Under the pieces are notes generated by a model that was given only the letters and a program-made list of their open reading frames with translations, had not been told where the DNA came from and ran no database searches. From Massilia sp. HP4 (GTDB lineage: Bacteria > Pseudomonadota > Gammaproteobacteria > Burkholderiales > Burkholderiaceae_D), in contig NZ_STGG01000074.1 of the NCBI RefSeq assembly GCF_005222695.1, positions 1-64,000 of the forward strand: a stretch of DNA of 64,000 nt, in the 5' to 3' direction. The position numbers and the translations under genes were made by a program. Below are positions 9,330 to 17,077 of the stretch, piece after piece. Numbering within the stretch: the stretch's first letter is position 1; every line of letters starts with the position of its first letter.

Positions 9330-9365
9330 GGCTACAAGATAACGACTATTACAAGGGAATCACAC

Positions 9366-11999
9366 GTGCAAATCCTCGAACAACGCTTCCTGCGCGGACC
9401 GAACGTCCACGCCGATTCGCCATGCCTGCTGTCGGTGGTCGACCTGCAGGATTTATACGGCAAGTCCACCAGGGACCTGCCGGGCTTCAACCACGCGCTG
9501 CTCGAACTGCTGCCGTCGCTGCATGGCGAGCGCCTGCCGGCCGGCCAGCCCGGCGGCTTCGCCCAGCGCCTGCATGAAGGCACGTATCTCGGCCGCGTGA
9601 TCGAACACGTGATGCTCGAACTGCAAACCCTGGCCGGCGCGCCCGCTGCCTTCGGGCGCACGCGGCCGGTGAACGGCCATCCTGGCCAGTTCAGGATCGT
9701 CTGCGCCTACCAGTGCGAGAAACTGGCCGAGCCGGCCTTCGACCTGGCGCTCGACCTGGTCGGCGCGCTGGCGCGCGGCGAGGGCTTCGGACTCGCGCCG
9801 CGCCTGGAAGAATTGCGCGGCATCGTTTCGCGCTATGCGATCGGCACCAGCACCGCCTCGGTCATCGACGCGGCGCTGGAGCGCGGCGTCCCGGTGCAGC
9901 GCATCACCGACGAAGCCAACCTGTTCCTGCTCGGCTGGGGCGTCAAGCAAAAGCGGCTGCAGGCCACGACCACCGGCGACACCAGCTTCATCGCGGTCAA
10001 GATCGCCAGCGACAAGCAGCTGACCAAGGCCCTGCTGAAAGAAGCCGGCGTGCCGGTGCCGGAAGGCGATGTGGTCACCACCGTTGAATCGGCCCAGCGC
10101 GTGGCGCGCCGGCTGAATGGGCCCGTGACCCTCAAGCCGCTGGACGGCAACCAGGGCAAGGGCGTGACGGTCGATTGCAATACACCCGACGACGTGGCGC
10201 GCGCCTTCGATTTCGCGCGCCAGTATGGCCGTCGGATCATCGTCGAACGTCACGTGAAGGGTTTTGATTATCGTGTGCTGGTGGCTGGCGGGCGCGTGGC
10301 CGCCGCCTCGCGCCGCCGTCCAGCCCACGTGGTCGGCGATGGCGTCAAGACCATCCGCGAGCTGGTCGAGATCGAGAACGCCAACCCGGCGCGCGGCGCC
10401 GGCCACGCGACCATCCTGACCCGGATCGCGCTCGACGACCACGCCGCCGACATGCTGTCGCGCCAGGGCTATGAATTCGACAGCGTGCCCCCGAGCGGCG
10501 CCGTGGCCGAATTGCGCGGCAACGCCAACCTGTCGACCGGCGGCACCGCCGAGGACGTGACCGACCTGCTGCCCGATTCGACCCGCCTGCTGTGCATTCG
10601 CGCCGCCGCCAAGATCGGCCTGGACGTGGCCGGCATCGACATCGTGTGCGAGGACATCGCGCAACCGCTGGCGGCGCAGCGCGGCGCCGTCATCGAAGTC
10701 AATGCCGCCCCCGGCATCCGCATGCACCAGTACCCGAGCCAGGGAGAAGCGCGCGACGCCGGCGAGGCGATCGTCGACGGCCTGATGGGCGCATCCGACG
10801 GCCGCATCCCTGTGATCGCGCTCACCGGCACCAACGGCAAGACCACCACCACCTTGCTGGTCGCGCACGCGGCGCGCATGGCGGGTAGGGTGACCGGCGT
10901 GACGACGACCGAGGGCGTCTTCATCGACGGCAAGCAAGTGGTGAAGGGCGACTGTACCGGCTACTGGTCGGCGCGCACCGTGCTGCACGCGCCGGAAGTC
11001 GAGATCGCAGTGCTGGAGACGGCGCGCGGAGGCATATTGAAGCGTGGCCTGGCCTTCGACCGCTGCGATGTGGCGGTGGTGCTGAACATCGCGGCCGACC
11101 ACCTGGGCCTGGACGGCGTCGACACGGTCGAGGACCTGGCGCAGGTGAAGGCGGTGGTGGCGCAGTCGGCCGCGAAGGCGGTGGTGCTCAACGCCGAGGA
11201 CGCGCTGTGCGTGCAGATGGCGCGCCGCGTGAAGCCGGGCGCCGAAGTACTGTTCTTCTCGATGGACGCCGAAAACCCGGTGCTGCTCAAGCACCTGGAA
11301 GACGGCGGCCGCGGCGCCTACCTGCAAGACAATGCGGTGGTGATTGCCGACGGCCAGATACAACAGGCCGTGATCAAGGTCGAAAGCATGCCGGTCGCCT
11401 TCGGCGGCCTGGCCCGCTTCAATATCGCCAACGCGTTGGCCGCGGCTGCGGCGCTGATGGCGTCCGACTTCAGCCACCTGCAGATCGCCGCCGGCCTGTC
11501 GACTTTCGTCTCTAACGGGCGCACCAACCCGCTGCGCACGAATATGTTCGACATACGTGGCGTGACGGTGATCGTCGACTACGCCCACAATCCCGCTGCC
11601 TACGCCGCCATGGCCGACATGGCCCGCGGCATGCTCCCCGGCCAGCTGGTGGGCATCGTCACGGCGCCGGGAGACCGCCGCGACGCCGACTTGCGCGAGG
11701 TAGGAAAAGTGTGCGGCGCCCGCTTCGACGAATTGGTCGTCTACGAATCCCAAAGCCGCGGCCGCGCCGCCGGCGAGGCAGTCGACCTGATCTTGGGTGG
11801 CGCCGAAGAAGCCGTCGGCCTCTCCGACACGCTGCACCGCGAGCTCGAAGTCGGCAACGCGATCCGCCTGGGCCTGAGCCTGTGCGAGCCGGGTGACGTC
11901 CTGGTCTTTGCCTGCGGCTCTTCGCTGCAAGTCTTCGTCGACGCCATCCGCGGCACCGACCCCGAAAGCGCCGACCTGATCGCCGCCCAAACTACCTAA
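9366..11999 (+). CDS. cphA: Cyanophycin synthetase, plus-strand copy (CphA')
   Basis: It polymerises aspartate and arginine into multi-L-arginyl-poly-L-aspartate, an insoluble nitrogen and carbon reserve, using ATP. The protein has 877 residues, the full length for CphA. An N-terminal domain (about 1-160) begins LEQRFLRGPNVHA. An ATP-grasp domain (about 220-480) includes KPLDGNQGKGVTVD and EVNAAPGIRMHQ. A Mur-ligase-like domain has its P-loop GTNGKTTTT at residues 488-496 and later DYAHNPAAY and APGDRRDAD. The start is GTG at 9366 with AAGGGAA at 9353-9359. It is clearly homologous to, but distinct from, the minus-strand copy at 12490-15078. Both keep the Mur P-loop and ATP-grasp motifs, so neither looks inactive. 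It is not a short CphA2, judging by length. Confidence 0.95.
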   Translation: MQILEQRFLRGPNVHADSPCLLSVVDLQDLYGKSTRDLPGFNHALLELLPSLHGERLPAGQPGGFAQRLHEGTYLGRVIEHVMLELQTLAGAPAAFGRTRPVNGHPGQFRIVCAYQCEKLAEPAFDLALDLVGALARGEGFGLAPRLEELRGIVSRYAIGTSTASVIDAALERGVPVQRITDEANLFLLGWGVKQKRLQATTTGDTSFIAVKIASDKQLTKALLKEAGVPVPEGDVVTTVESAQRVARRLNGPVTLKPLDGNQGKGVTVDCNTPDDVARAFDFARQYGRRIIVERHVKGFDYRVLVAGGRVAAASRRRPAHVVGDGVKTIRELVEIENANPARGAGHATILTRIALDDHAADMLSRQGYEFDSVPPSGAVAELRGNANLSTGGTAEDVTDLLPDSTRLLCIRAAAKIGLDVAGIDIVCEDIAQPLAAQRGAVIEVNAAPGIRMHQYPSQGEARDAGEAIVDGLMGASDGRIPVIALTGTNGKTTTTLLVAHAARMAGRVTGVTTTEGVFIDGKQVVKGDCTGYWSARTVLHAPEVEIAVLETARGGILKRGLAFDRCDVAVVLNIAADHLGLDGVDTVEDLAQVKAVVAQSAAKAVVLNAEDALCVQMARRVKPGAEVLFFSMDAENPVLLKHLEDGGRGAYLQDNAVVIADGQIQQAVIKVESMPVAFGGLARFNIANALAAAAALMASDFSHLQIAAGLSTFVSNGRTNPLRTNMFDIRGVTVIVDYAHNPAAYAAMADMARGMLPGQLVGIVTAPGDRRDADLREVGKVCGARFDELVVYESQSRGRAAGEAVDLILGGAEEAVGLSDTLHRELEVGNAIRLGLSLCEPGDVLVFACGSSLQVFVDAIRGTDPESADLIAAQTT

Positions 12000-12008
12000 C
12001 CGCACAAT

Positions 12009-12455
12009 GAGGGTCAGAGTAAAATTATTGGGCAATTTCCCAAATTCGCTCGTCAATTAAAGAGGGTCGGAGTCGATTTATTGGCCAATTTCTTCGCTTA
12101 CACCCATGGTCGGCGTCGAATTGCAGACACATCCATAAAAGTTGTCAAACAATTCGACGCTGACCCTCGTCCTTTTCGCTTCTTCAAAGCAAGTCTCTAC
12201 GTAAAAGCTGGCAGGGTCTCGGACGGATCTCAGCCGTTCTTAGGATGACTCCTAGTTCGTGATAACTCGCGAAAAATTTGATCCCTTAAATGACGAGGGT
12301 CGGAGTCGACTTATTGAGCAATTTCCCAAAATCATCCTGGAATAAACTAGGGTCGGAGTCGATTTATTCGCCAATTGCTAGACAGCAAGCCAGGATCGGA
12401 GTCGATTTAACGGCTCATCAGTAAAAGTTGTCAAACAATTCGACTCTGACCCTCG
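12009..12455. repeat. Cluster of about seven GGGTC(G/A)GAGTCGA-type repeats between convergent cphA genes
   Basis: The 490-bp gap between the two convergent synthetase genes has no ORF and is filled with copies of one repeat family. Direct-orientation copies begin near 12009, 12062, 12295, 12348 and 12392. Most continue as GATTTATTGGCCAATTTC or close variants. Two inverted copies end with ACAATTCGAC(G/T)CTGACCCTCG, at 12135-12169 and 12422-12455; both carry the same AAAAGTTGTCAAACAATTCGAC block. A short direct copy GTCGGCGTCGAATTG (12109-12123) pairs with CAATTCGACGCTGAC (12150-12164), one mismatch, to form a stem-loop. Copies at 12392 and 12422 pair similarly. It may work as a bidirectional terminator and looks like a REP-type element. 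The spacing is irregular, so it is not CRISPR. Confidence 0.75.
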
Positions 12456-12489
12456 CTGGAGGAGGGGACGGCCCGCGAGGGCCGTGGGG

Positions 12490-15078
12490 TTAGATGGTGG
12501 CCGCTTCGATGCGGCGGGCAAGGTCGGGGCGGGTGGGGCGCAGGGCTTCCGTCAGCTCGGAGATCGAGGAGCCGCAGCCGAACACCAGCACGTCGCCAGG
12601 GCGGCACATCGACAGGCCGAGGCGGATTGCGCGGTGGACGTCTAATTCCACCTGCAGTTGTTCGCTGTCGATCTTGCCCAGCTTGGCGCCGCGCGCCAAC
12701 AGGGTCGCGGTGTCGCCGGCGGGGCGGCCGCGGTTCTCGGATTCGTAGATCACCAGCTCGTCGAAGCCGGCGGCGCAGGTGCGGCCGATGTCGATCAGGT
12801 CGGCGTCGCGCCGGTCGCCCGGGGCGGCCACTACCCCGACCAGGCGGCCCGGGCTCATCGCGCGGGCCATCTCGGCCAGGGCGGCGTAGGCCGCGCAGTT
12901 ATGCGCATAGTCGACCACCACCGTCACGCCGTCCACGTCGAACAGGTTCGAGCGCAGCGGATTGTGCTTGCTGTCCGAGACGAAGCCGCGCAGGCCGTCC
13001 GCGATTTCCTTGTTGTCGAAGCCGCAGGCAGTCAGCGCCGCCGCCGCCGCCATTGCGTTGGCGATGTTGTAGCGCGCGCGGCCGCCCAGCGACGCGGGCA
13101 TCTCGCGCACATCCACCAGGGCTTCGTGGCGCAGGCCGCTCGCGATCACGATCGTCGAGTCCTGCAGGTAGACGCCGCGCCCGCCGTGCTCCACGTGGCG
13201 CAACAGCACCGGGTCTTCGGCGTCCAGCGCAAAATAAATGATCTCGACGCCTTCCGCCAGCTCGCCCGCCATCTGCACGCAGTAGCTATCTTCAGCGTTC
13301 AGCACCACCGCGCGCGAGGCGCGCTTGGCCACCACCGCCTTGACCTTCGCCAGGTCGTCGATGGTGTCGATCCCGTCCAGTCCCAGATGGTCGGCCGAGA
13401 CGTTCAGCACCACCGACACGTCGCAGCGGTCGTAGGCCAGGCCGCGCTTGAGGATGCCGCCGCGCGCCGTTTCCAGCACCGCGAAGTCGACGTCGGGTGC
13501 ACCCAGCACGCTGCGCGCCGAATGATAGCCGGTGCAGTCGCCCTCATAGGCCAGCTGGCCGTTCAGGTAGACGCCACTGGTCGTGGTCACGCCGGTGCGC
13601 AGGCCTGCCATGCGCACCGTGTGCTCGATCAACAGGCTGGTGGTGGTCTTGCCGTTGGTGCCGGTCACGGCGACCACCGGGATGCGCCCGTTGCAGCCGC
13701 CGAACAGCGCCTCGACGATGGCGTCGCCCGCGTCGCGCGGCGTGCCGCGGCTCGGGTACTGGTGCATGCGGATGCCCGGCGCCGCATTGACTTCGATGAT
13801 GCCGCCGCGCTGCGCGCGCAGCGGCCGTGCGATGTCTTCGCAGATGATGTCGATGCCCGCCACGTCCAGGCCGATGGTGCGCGCGGCGCGGATGCAGATA
13901 TCGCGCGTCTCTTCCGGCAGCAGGTCGGTCACGTCCTCGGCGGTGCCGCCGGTCGACAGGTTCGCGTTGCCGCGCAGGTCGGCGCTCACGCCGTCTTCCA
14001 GCACGGTGTCGAGGTCATGACCCTGCTTGGCCAGCGCCTCGTCGGCCAGGGCATCCAGCGTGATCCTGGTGAGGATATTCGTGTGCCCGTCGCCGCGCGC
14101 CGGATTGCGGTTCTCGATCTCGACCAGCTCGCGGATGGTCGACTTGCCGTCGCCGGTCACGTTCGGCGGACGGCGCCACGAGGCGGCTGCGATCTTGTTG
14201 CCGGTGACGAGCACGCGGTAGTCGCGTCCGCGCAGATACTCTTCGACGATCACGCGTCGTCCATGCTTGCGTGCGAGCTCGAAGGCGCGCGCCACGGCGT
14301 CCGGCCCCACGCAGTCGACCGTCACGCCCTTGCCCTGGTTGGCGTCCAGCGGCTTGATCGCCACCGGCCGCCCGAGGCGGCGCGCCATGCGCTGGGCCGC
14401 TTCCACCGTGGTGACCACATCGCCTTCGGGCACCGGCACGCCGGCTTGGTCGAGCAAGGCCTTGGTCAGCTGCTTGTCGCTGGCGATGCCGACCGCGATC
14501 GAGTTGGTGGCGCCAGTAATCGTCGCCTGCAGGCGTTTTTGACGACTGCCCCAGCCCAGCTGGAACAGGTTCGCCGATTCAGTCAGGCGCAGGGCCGGGA
14601 TGCCGCGCCGCAGCGCGGCGTTCACTACCGCGCCGGTGCTGGTGCCGATCGCGTGATCTTCGGCCGTCTCGCGCAGTTCGGCGATAGCGGCGTCCAGGTC
14701 GAAGGCCTGGTCATGCGCGAGCGCGTCGAGCAGGACGATCGCGGTGCGCAGCGCTTCCTCGGCCACCTGTTCGATCGCGTAGCTGCAGACCACGCGGCGG
14801 CGCTCCGGCTGGCCCAGCACGGGCAGGGTGGCGCTGTGCCCACCCGGCGCGCCGGCCAGGCGCTGCAATTCCATCACGACCGGTTCGAGCGCATCGACCA
14901 GCAGCGCGTCGTCGGCCAGGCGCACCGCGGCTGCGGCTGGCAGGGCAGGAAGAAGTTCGAGCAGGCGGGCGGCCAAGCCGCGGCCCTTGGCGCCGACATT
15001 GTCGACCAGCGCCATCAGGCAGGGATTGGCGGCGTACAGATTGGGCCCGCGCAGCAGGCGTTTTTCCTTGATTCTCAT
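12490..15078 (-). CDS. cphA: Cyanophycin synthetase, minus-strand copy
   Basis: The 862-residue protein has the same three-domain plan as its convergent paralogue. It starts MRIKEKRLLRGPNLYAAN, has ATP-grasp motifs KPLDANQGKGVTVD and EVNAAPGIRMHQ, a Mur-ligase P-loop GTNGKTTTS at about 473-481, and DYAHNCAAY and APGDRRDAD near the end. I placed the start at 15078 because the Met there begins the conserved CphA N-terminus. Its ATG overlaps the cphB stop in an ATGA, which implies translational coupling. The reading frame stays open far upstream through cphB, but that extension is an out-of-frame shadow. It is the last gene of the operon iaaA-cphB-cphA. Some betaproteobacteria are known to carry two synthetases, commonly called CphA and CphA'. 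Confidence 0.96.
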   Translation of the reverse strand: MRIKEKRLLRGPNLYAANPCLMALVDNVGAKGRGLAARLLELLPALPAAAAVRLADDALLVDALEPVVMELQRLAGAPGGHSATLPVLGQPERRRVVCSYAIEQVAEEALRTAIVLLDALAHDQAFDLDAAIAELRETAEDHAIGTSTGAVVNAALRRGIPALRLTESANLFQLGWGSRQKRLQATITGATNSIAVGIASDKQLTKALLDQAGVPVPEGDVVTTVEAAQRMARRLGRPVAIKPLDANQGKGVTVDCVGPDAVARAFELARKHGRRVIVEEYLRGRDYRVLVTGNKIAAASWRRPPNVTGDGKSTIRELVEIENRNPARGDGHTNILTRITLDALADEALAKQGHDLDTVLEDGVSADLRGNANLSTGGTAEDVTDLLPEETRDICIRAARTIGLDVAGIDIICEDIARPLRAQRGGIIEVNAAPGIRMHQYPSRGTPRDAGDAIVEALFGGCNGRIPVVAVTGTNGKTTTSLLIEHTVRMAGLRTGVTTTSGVYLNGQLAYEGDCTGYHSARSVLGAPDVDFAVLETARGGILKRGLAYDRCDVSVVLNVSADHLGLDGIDTIDDLAKVKAVVAKRASRAVVLNAEDSYCVQMAGELAEGVEIIYFALDAEDPVLLRHVEHGGRGVYLQDSTIVIASGLRHEALVDVREMPASLGGRARYNIANAMAAAAALTACGFDNKEIADGLRGFVSDSKHNPLRSNLFDVDGVTVVVDYAHNCAAYAALAEMARAMSPGRLVGVVAAPGDRRDADLIDIGRTCAAGFDELVIYESENRGRPAGDTATLLARGAKLGKIDSEQLQVELDVHRAIRLGLSMCRPGDVLVFGCGSSISELTEALRPTRPDLARRIEAATI

Positions 15079-15953
15079 GACAGTGTGGTCCGTTTGGTGA
15101 CATTTTCCAGGAAGTCCAGCAGCTGCGGCGGCACGCGCTTGCCAGTCTGTTCCTCGCCACGGGGCAGCGCATACTTGGTCCCGGCCGGCAGCAGGTGCAG
15201 GCGCACGTCGATCAGCTCGGGCGTGGTGCGGTCCTTGATCTCGGCAACATTGGTGCTCATCGAGCGGCCGTCGACCACGGTCACCGCGCCTTCGCCCAGC
15301 ACCTCGATGCCGACGCCGCGCTCGATGACCAGCGCGGTGTCTTCGTCGATGCCGATCCCCTGCAGATACGGGTTCTGGGCCACGACCGACAGCAGCCGCG
15401 ACAGGCGCTGGCGCTCCGAGAAATGCTGGTCGACCACCACCCGGTGCAGGAAGCCCAGGCCAGCCCCCAGGCTCACCGAGCCCTTCTCTGGCAGCAGGTC
15501 GACCCGGCCCTGGGCCAGCATATGGCCCGACATGGCCGAGGCCCCGGCGCTGGTGCCGCCGATCGTGGCGCCGCGCGCCTTGAGGGCGGTGTGCATCTCG
15601 GCGTCCATGGCCGTGCCGCCGATCAGGGCCAGCAGGCGCTTCTGGTCGCCGCCGGTCATGAAGATGCCGGTGGCCTCGGCCACCTTGCGCACGAAGTCTT
15701 CGCTGTTTGCGTCTTCGCGGCTGGTGATCTCGAGGTGGGCGCGTTCCTTCACGCCCAGCGTGCCGAACACGCCGTCGTAGATCTTCCACATCTCGTCGGC
15801 GATCTGGCTGGCCGCCGTGATCACCACGATGCGCGCGTTCGCGCCGCCCGCCAGTTCGACGAAGCGCGAGAGGATTTCCATATCGTGCTTGCGGTCTTCG
15901 CCGCCGCCGATGATGACCAGGTGGCCGTTCTGGTGTTGGGTGGCTTCGCTCAT
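15075..15953 (-). CDS. cphB: Cyanophycinase (peptidase family S51)
   Basis: It cleaves cyanophycin to beta-Asp-Arg dipeptides in the cytoplasm. The 292-residue length fits bacterial CphB. The nucleophile Ser135 lies in GGTSAGASAMSG, the S51 signature. VVVDQHFSERQRLSRL (about 172-187) supplies the conserved His and substrate-binding residues. The N-terminus LVIIGGGEDRK and TGGDQ are also typical. The gene overlaps both neighbours by 4 nt (ATGA): its ATG overlaps the iaaA stop and its stop overlaps the cphA ATG. All three are therefore one transcript with coupled translation. Confidence 0.96.
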   Translation of the reverse strand: MSEATQHQNGHLVIIGGGEDRKHDMEILSRFVELAGGANARIVVITAASQIADEMWKIYDGVFGTLGVKERAHLEITSREDANSEDFVRKVAEATGIFMTGGDQKRLLALIGGTAMDAEMHTALKARGATIGGTSAGASAMSGHMLAQGRVDLLPEKGSVSLGAGLGFLHRVVVDQHFSERQRLSRLLSVVAQNPYLQGIGIDEDTALVIERGVGIEVLGEGAVTVVDGRSMSTNVAEIKDRTTPELIDVRLHLLPAGTKYALPRGEEQTGKRVPPQLLDFLENVTKRTTLS

Positions 15954-16861
15954 CGTTGCACCATCTTCGAATAAGGCATGTCGCTATTGCTGCAGGCGCC
16001 GGCTTCACTACGGCTGACCGCGATCAGCCCGACCTCGATCTCGGGCGCAAACAGGTCGATCCCGCGTTGCAGGGCTTGTTCGAGCGGCATGCCGTCCTCG
16101 ATCCAGCCGTACACGGTGCGCGCCAGCAGGTGGCGCACGATGTGCTCGCCGATACCGGTGGCCGCGACCGCGCCTTCGGGCCCCGCGTAGAAGCCGCTGC
16201 CGATGATCGGCGTGTCGCCCACGCGTCCCAGCAGCGATGGCGCCGAGCCGCCGGTCGAGCAAGCCACCGCGAAGTGGCCGTCGGCGCCGCGCACCACGGA
16301 GCCGACCGTATCGCAGGCCACGCCTTCGGGCAGCCGCAGCGGGGTGTTGTAGTTCCAGAAGCGTTCGAAGAGCTGGTTATTCACGCCCGGCATGACTGGC
16401 ACCGAGCCGGCCAGTTGCGCCATGATCTTGCGGTGGTTGGCGCGCTGGCGCTCCGACACCGGCTCGCTTTCCGGCATGCCGATCGCGCGCGCGAAGCGCG
16501 TGGCGCCGTCGCCGGCCAGCAGCCAATGCGGCGTGTCGGCCACGGCGCGCGCCAGCTGCACCGGATTCTTCACCGACTGCACGCAGGCGATCGCGCCGAG
16601 GCGCCCGCGCGTATCCATGATCGAGGCATCCATTTCGACGGTGGCGCCATCGAGGCACAGCACCGAGCCGCTTCCGGCGTTGAAGCGGCCATCGTCTTCC
16701 AGCGCGGTGACTGCGGCGATCGCGGCATCGAGCGCGTCGCCATTGACTTCCAGCTGCGCCAGGGCGCGGCGCGCGGCGAGTACACAGCCATCTTCATTCT
16801 CGCGCGACGCGCCGGCGCCGCCATGCACCACCACGGCGCCAGCTTGTTGGGGCTTACTCAT
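15950..16861 (-). CDS. iaaA: Isoaspartyl peptidase/L-asparaginase (Ntn hydrolase)
   Basis: The 303-residue protein should cleave beta-aspartyl dipeptides, including the beta-Asp-Arg released by cyanophycinase, to free Asp and Arg. It is made as a precursor that cleaves itself before the nucleophile Thr185 in ACDTVGSVV. The later GRVGDTPIIGSGFYAG is the conserved Ntn-asparaginase block, and the N-terminus VVVHGGAGAS is also typical. I chose the start at 16861 because it begins this family N-terminus and has a purine-rich AAGGATTGGACGAG upstream. A longer in-frame extension to 17050 lacks support. It is first in the operon with cphB and cphA, which points strongly to dipeptide processing rather than general asparagine use. 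Confidence 0.94.
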   Translation of the reverse strand: MSKPQQAGAVVVHGGAGASRENEDGCVLAARRALAQLEVNGDALDAAIAAVTALEDDGRFNAGSGSVLCLDGATVEMDASIMDTRGRLGAIACVQSVKNPVQLARAVADTPHWLLAGDGATRFARAIGMPESEPVSERQRANHRKIMAQLAGSVPVMPGVNNQLFERFWNYNTPLRLPEGVACDTVGSVVRGADGHFAVACSTGGSAPSLLGRVGDTPIIGSGFYAGPEGAVAATGIGEHIVRHLLARTVYGWIEDGMPLEQALQRGIDLFAPEIEVGLIAVSRSEAGACSNSDMPYSKMVQR

Positions 16862-16924
16862 CTCGTCCAATCCTTGTGCTTTATCGTTATGCCGATTGGC
16901 CGCGCATCGCTGTGTGCAGCCATT

Positions 16925-16949
16925 AGACATTATGCAAAAGCTATTGTCT
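16925..16949. promoter_or_regulatory. Inverted repeat in the iaaA/Hsp70-like divergent region
   Basis: AGACATTA-N9-TATTGTCT, seven of eight bases paired, lies 64 bp upstream of iaaA in the 216-bp divergent region. It is a candidate operator for the cyanophycin degradation operon. It does not resemble an ArgR box. No convincing -35/-10 pair was found with it. Confidence 0.35.
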
Positions 16950-17077
16950 GAGGCATATCGGTAGCGCCGCCGTGTGTATGTAAGAGGCCGCTTACAGGGG
17001 GGCAGCCAGGGCAGCTGGAGGGGTACAAATGCCAGGGAATCTGTTACCATACCGCCCCTTCAAGATAAAGGGTTCCT

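Noticed and set aside
12009-12455. CRISPR array
   Set aside because: Repeat units vary in length and sequence, occur in both orientations, spacing is irregular and no cas gene is present.
12658-15780. 1,040-codon plus-strand frame opposite cphA and cphB
   Set aside because: It is a shadow; the minus strand carries intact, motif-complete enzymes.
12490-16008. A single 1,172-codon open frame spanning cphA and beyond
   Set aside because: The part before 15078 is low-complexity Arg-rich sequence in the wrong frame over cphB. The real CphA N-terminus begins at 15078, so this is not a fusion protein.
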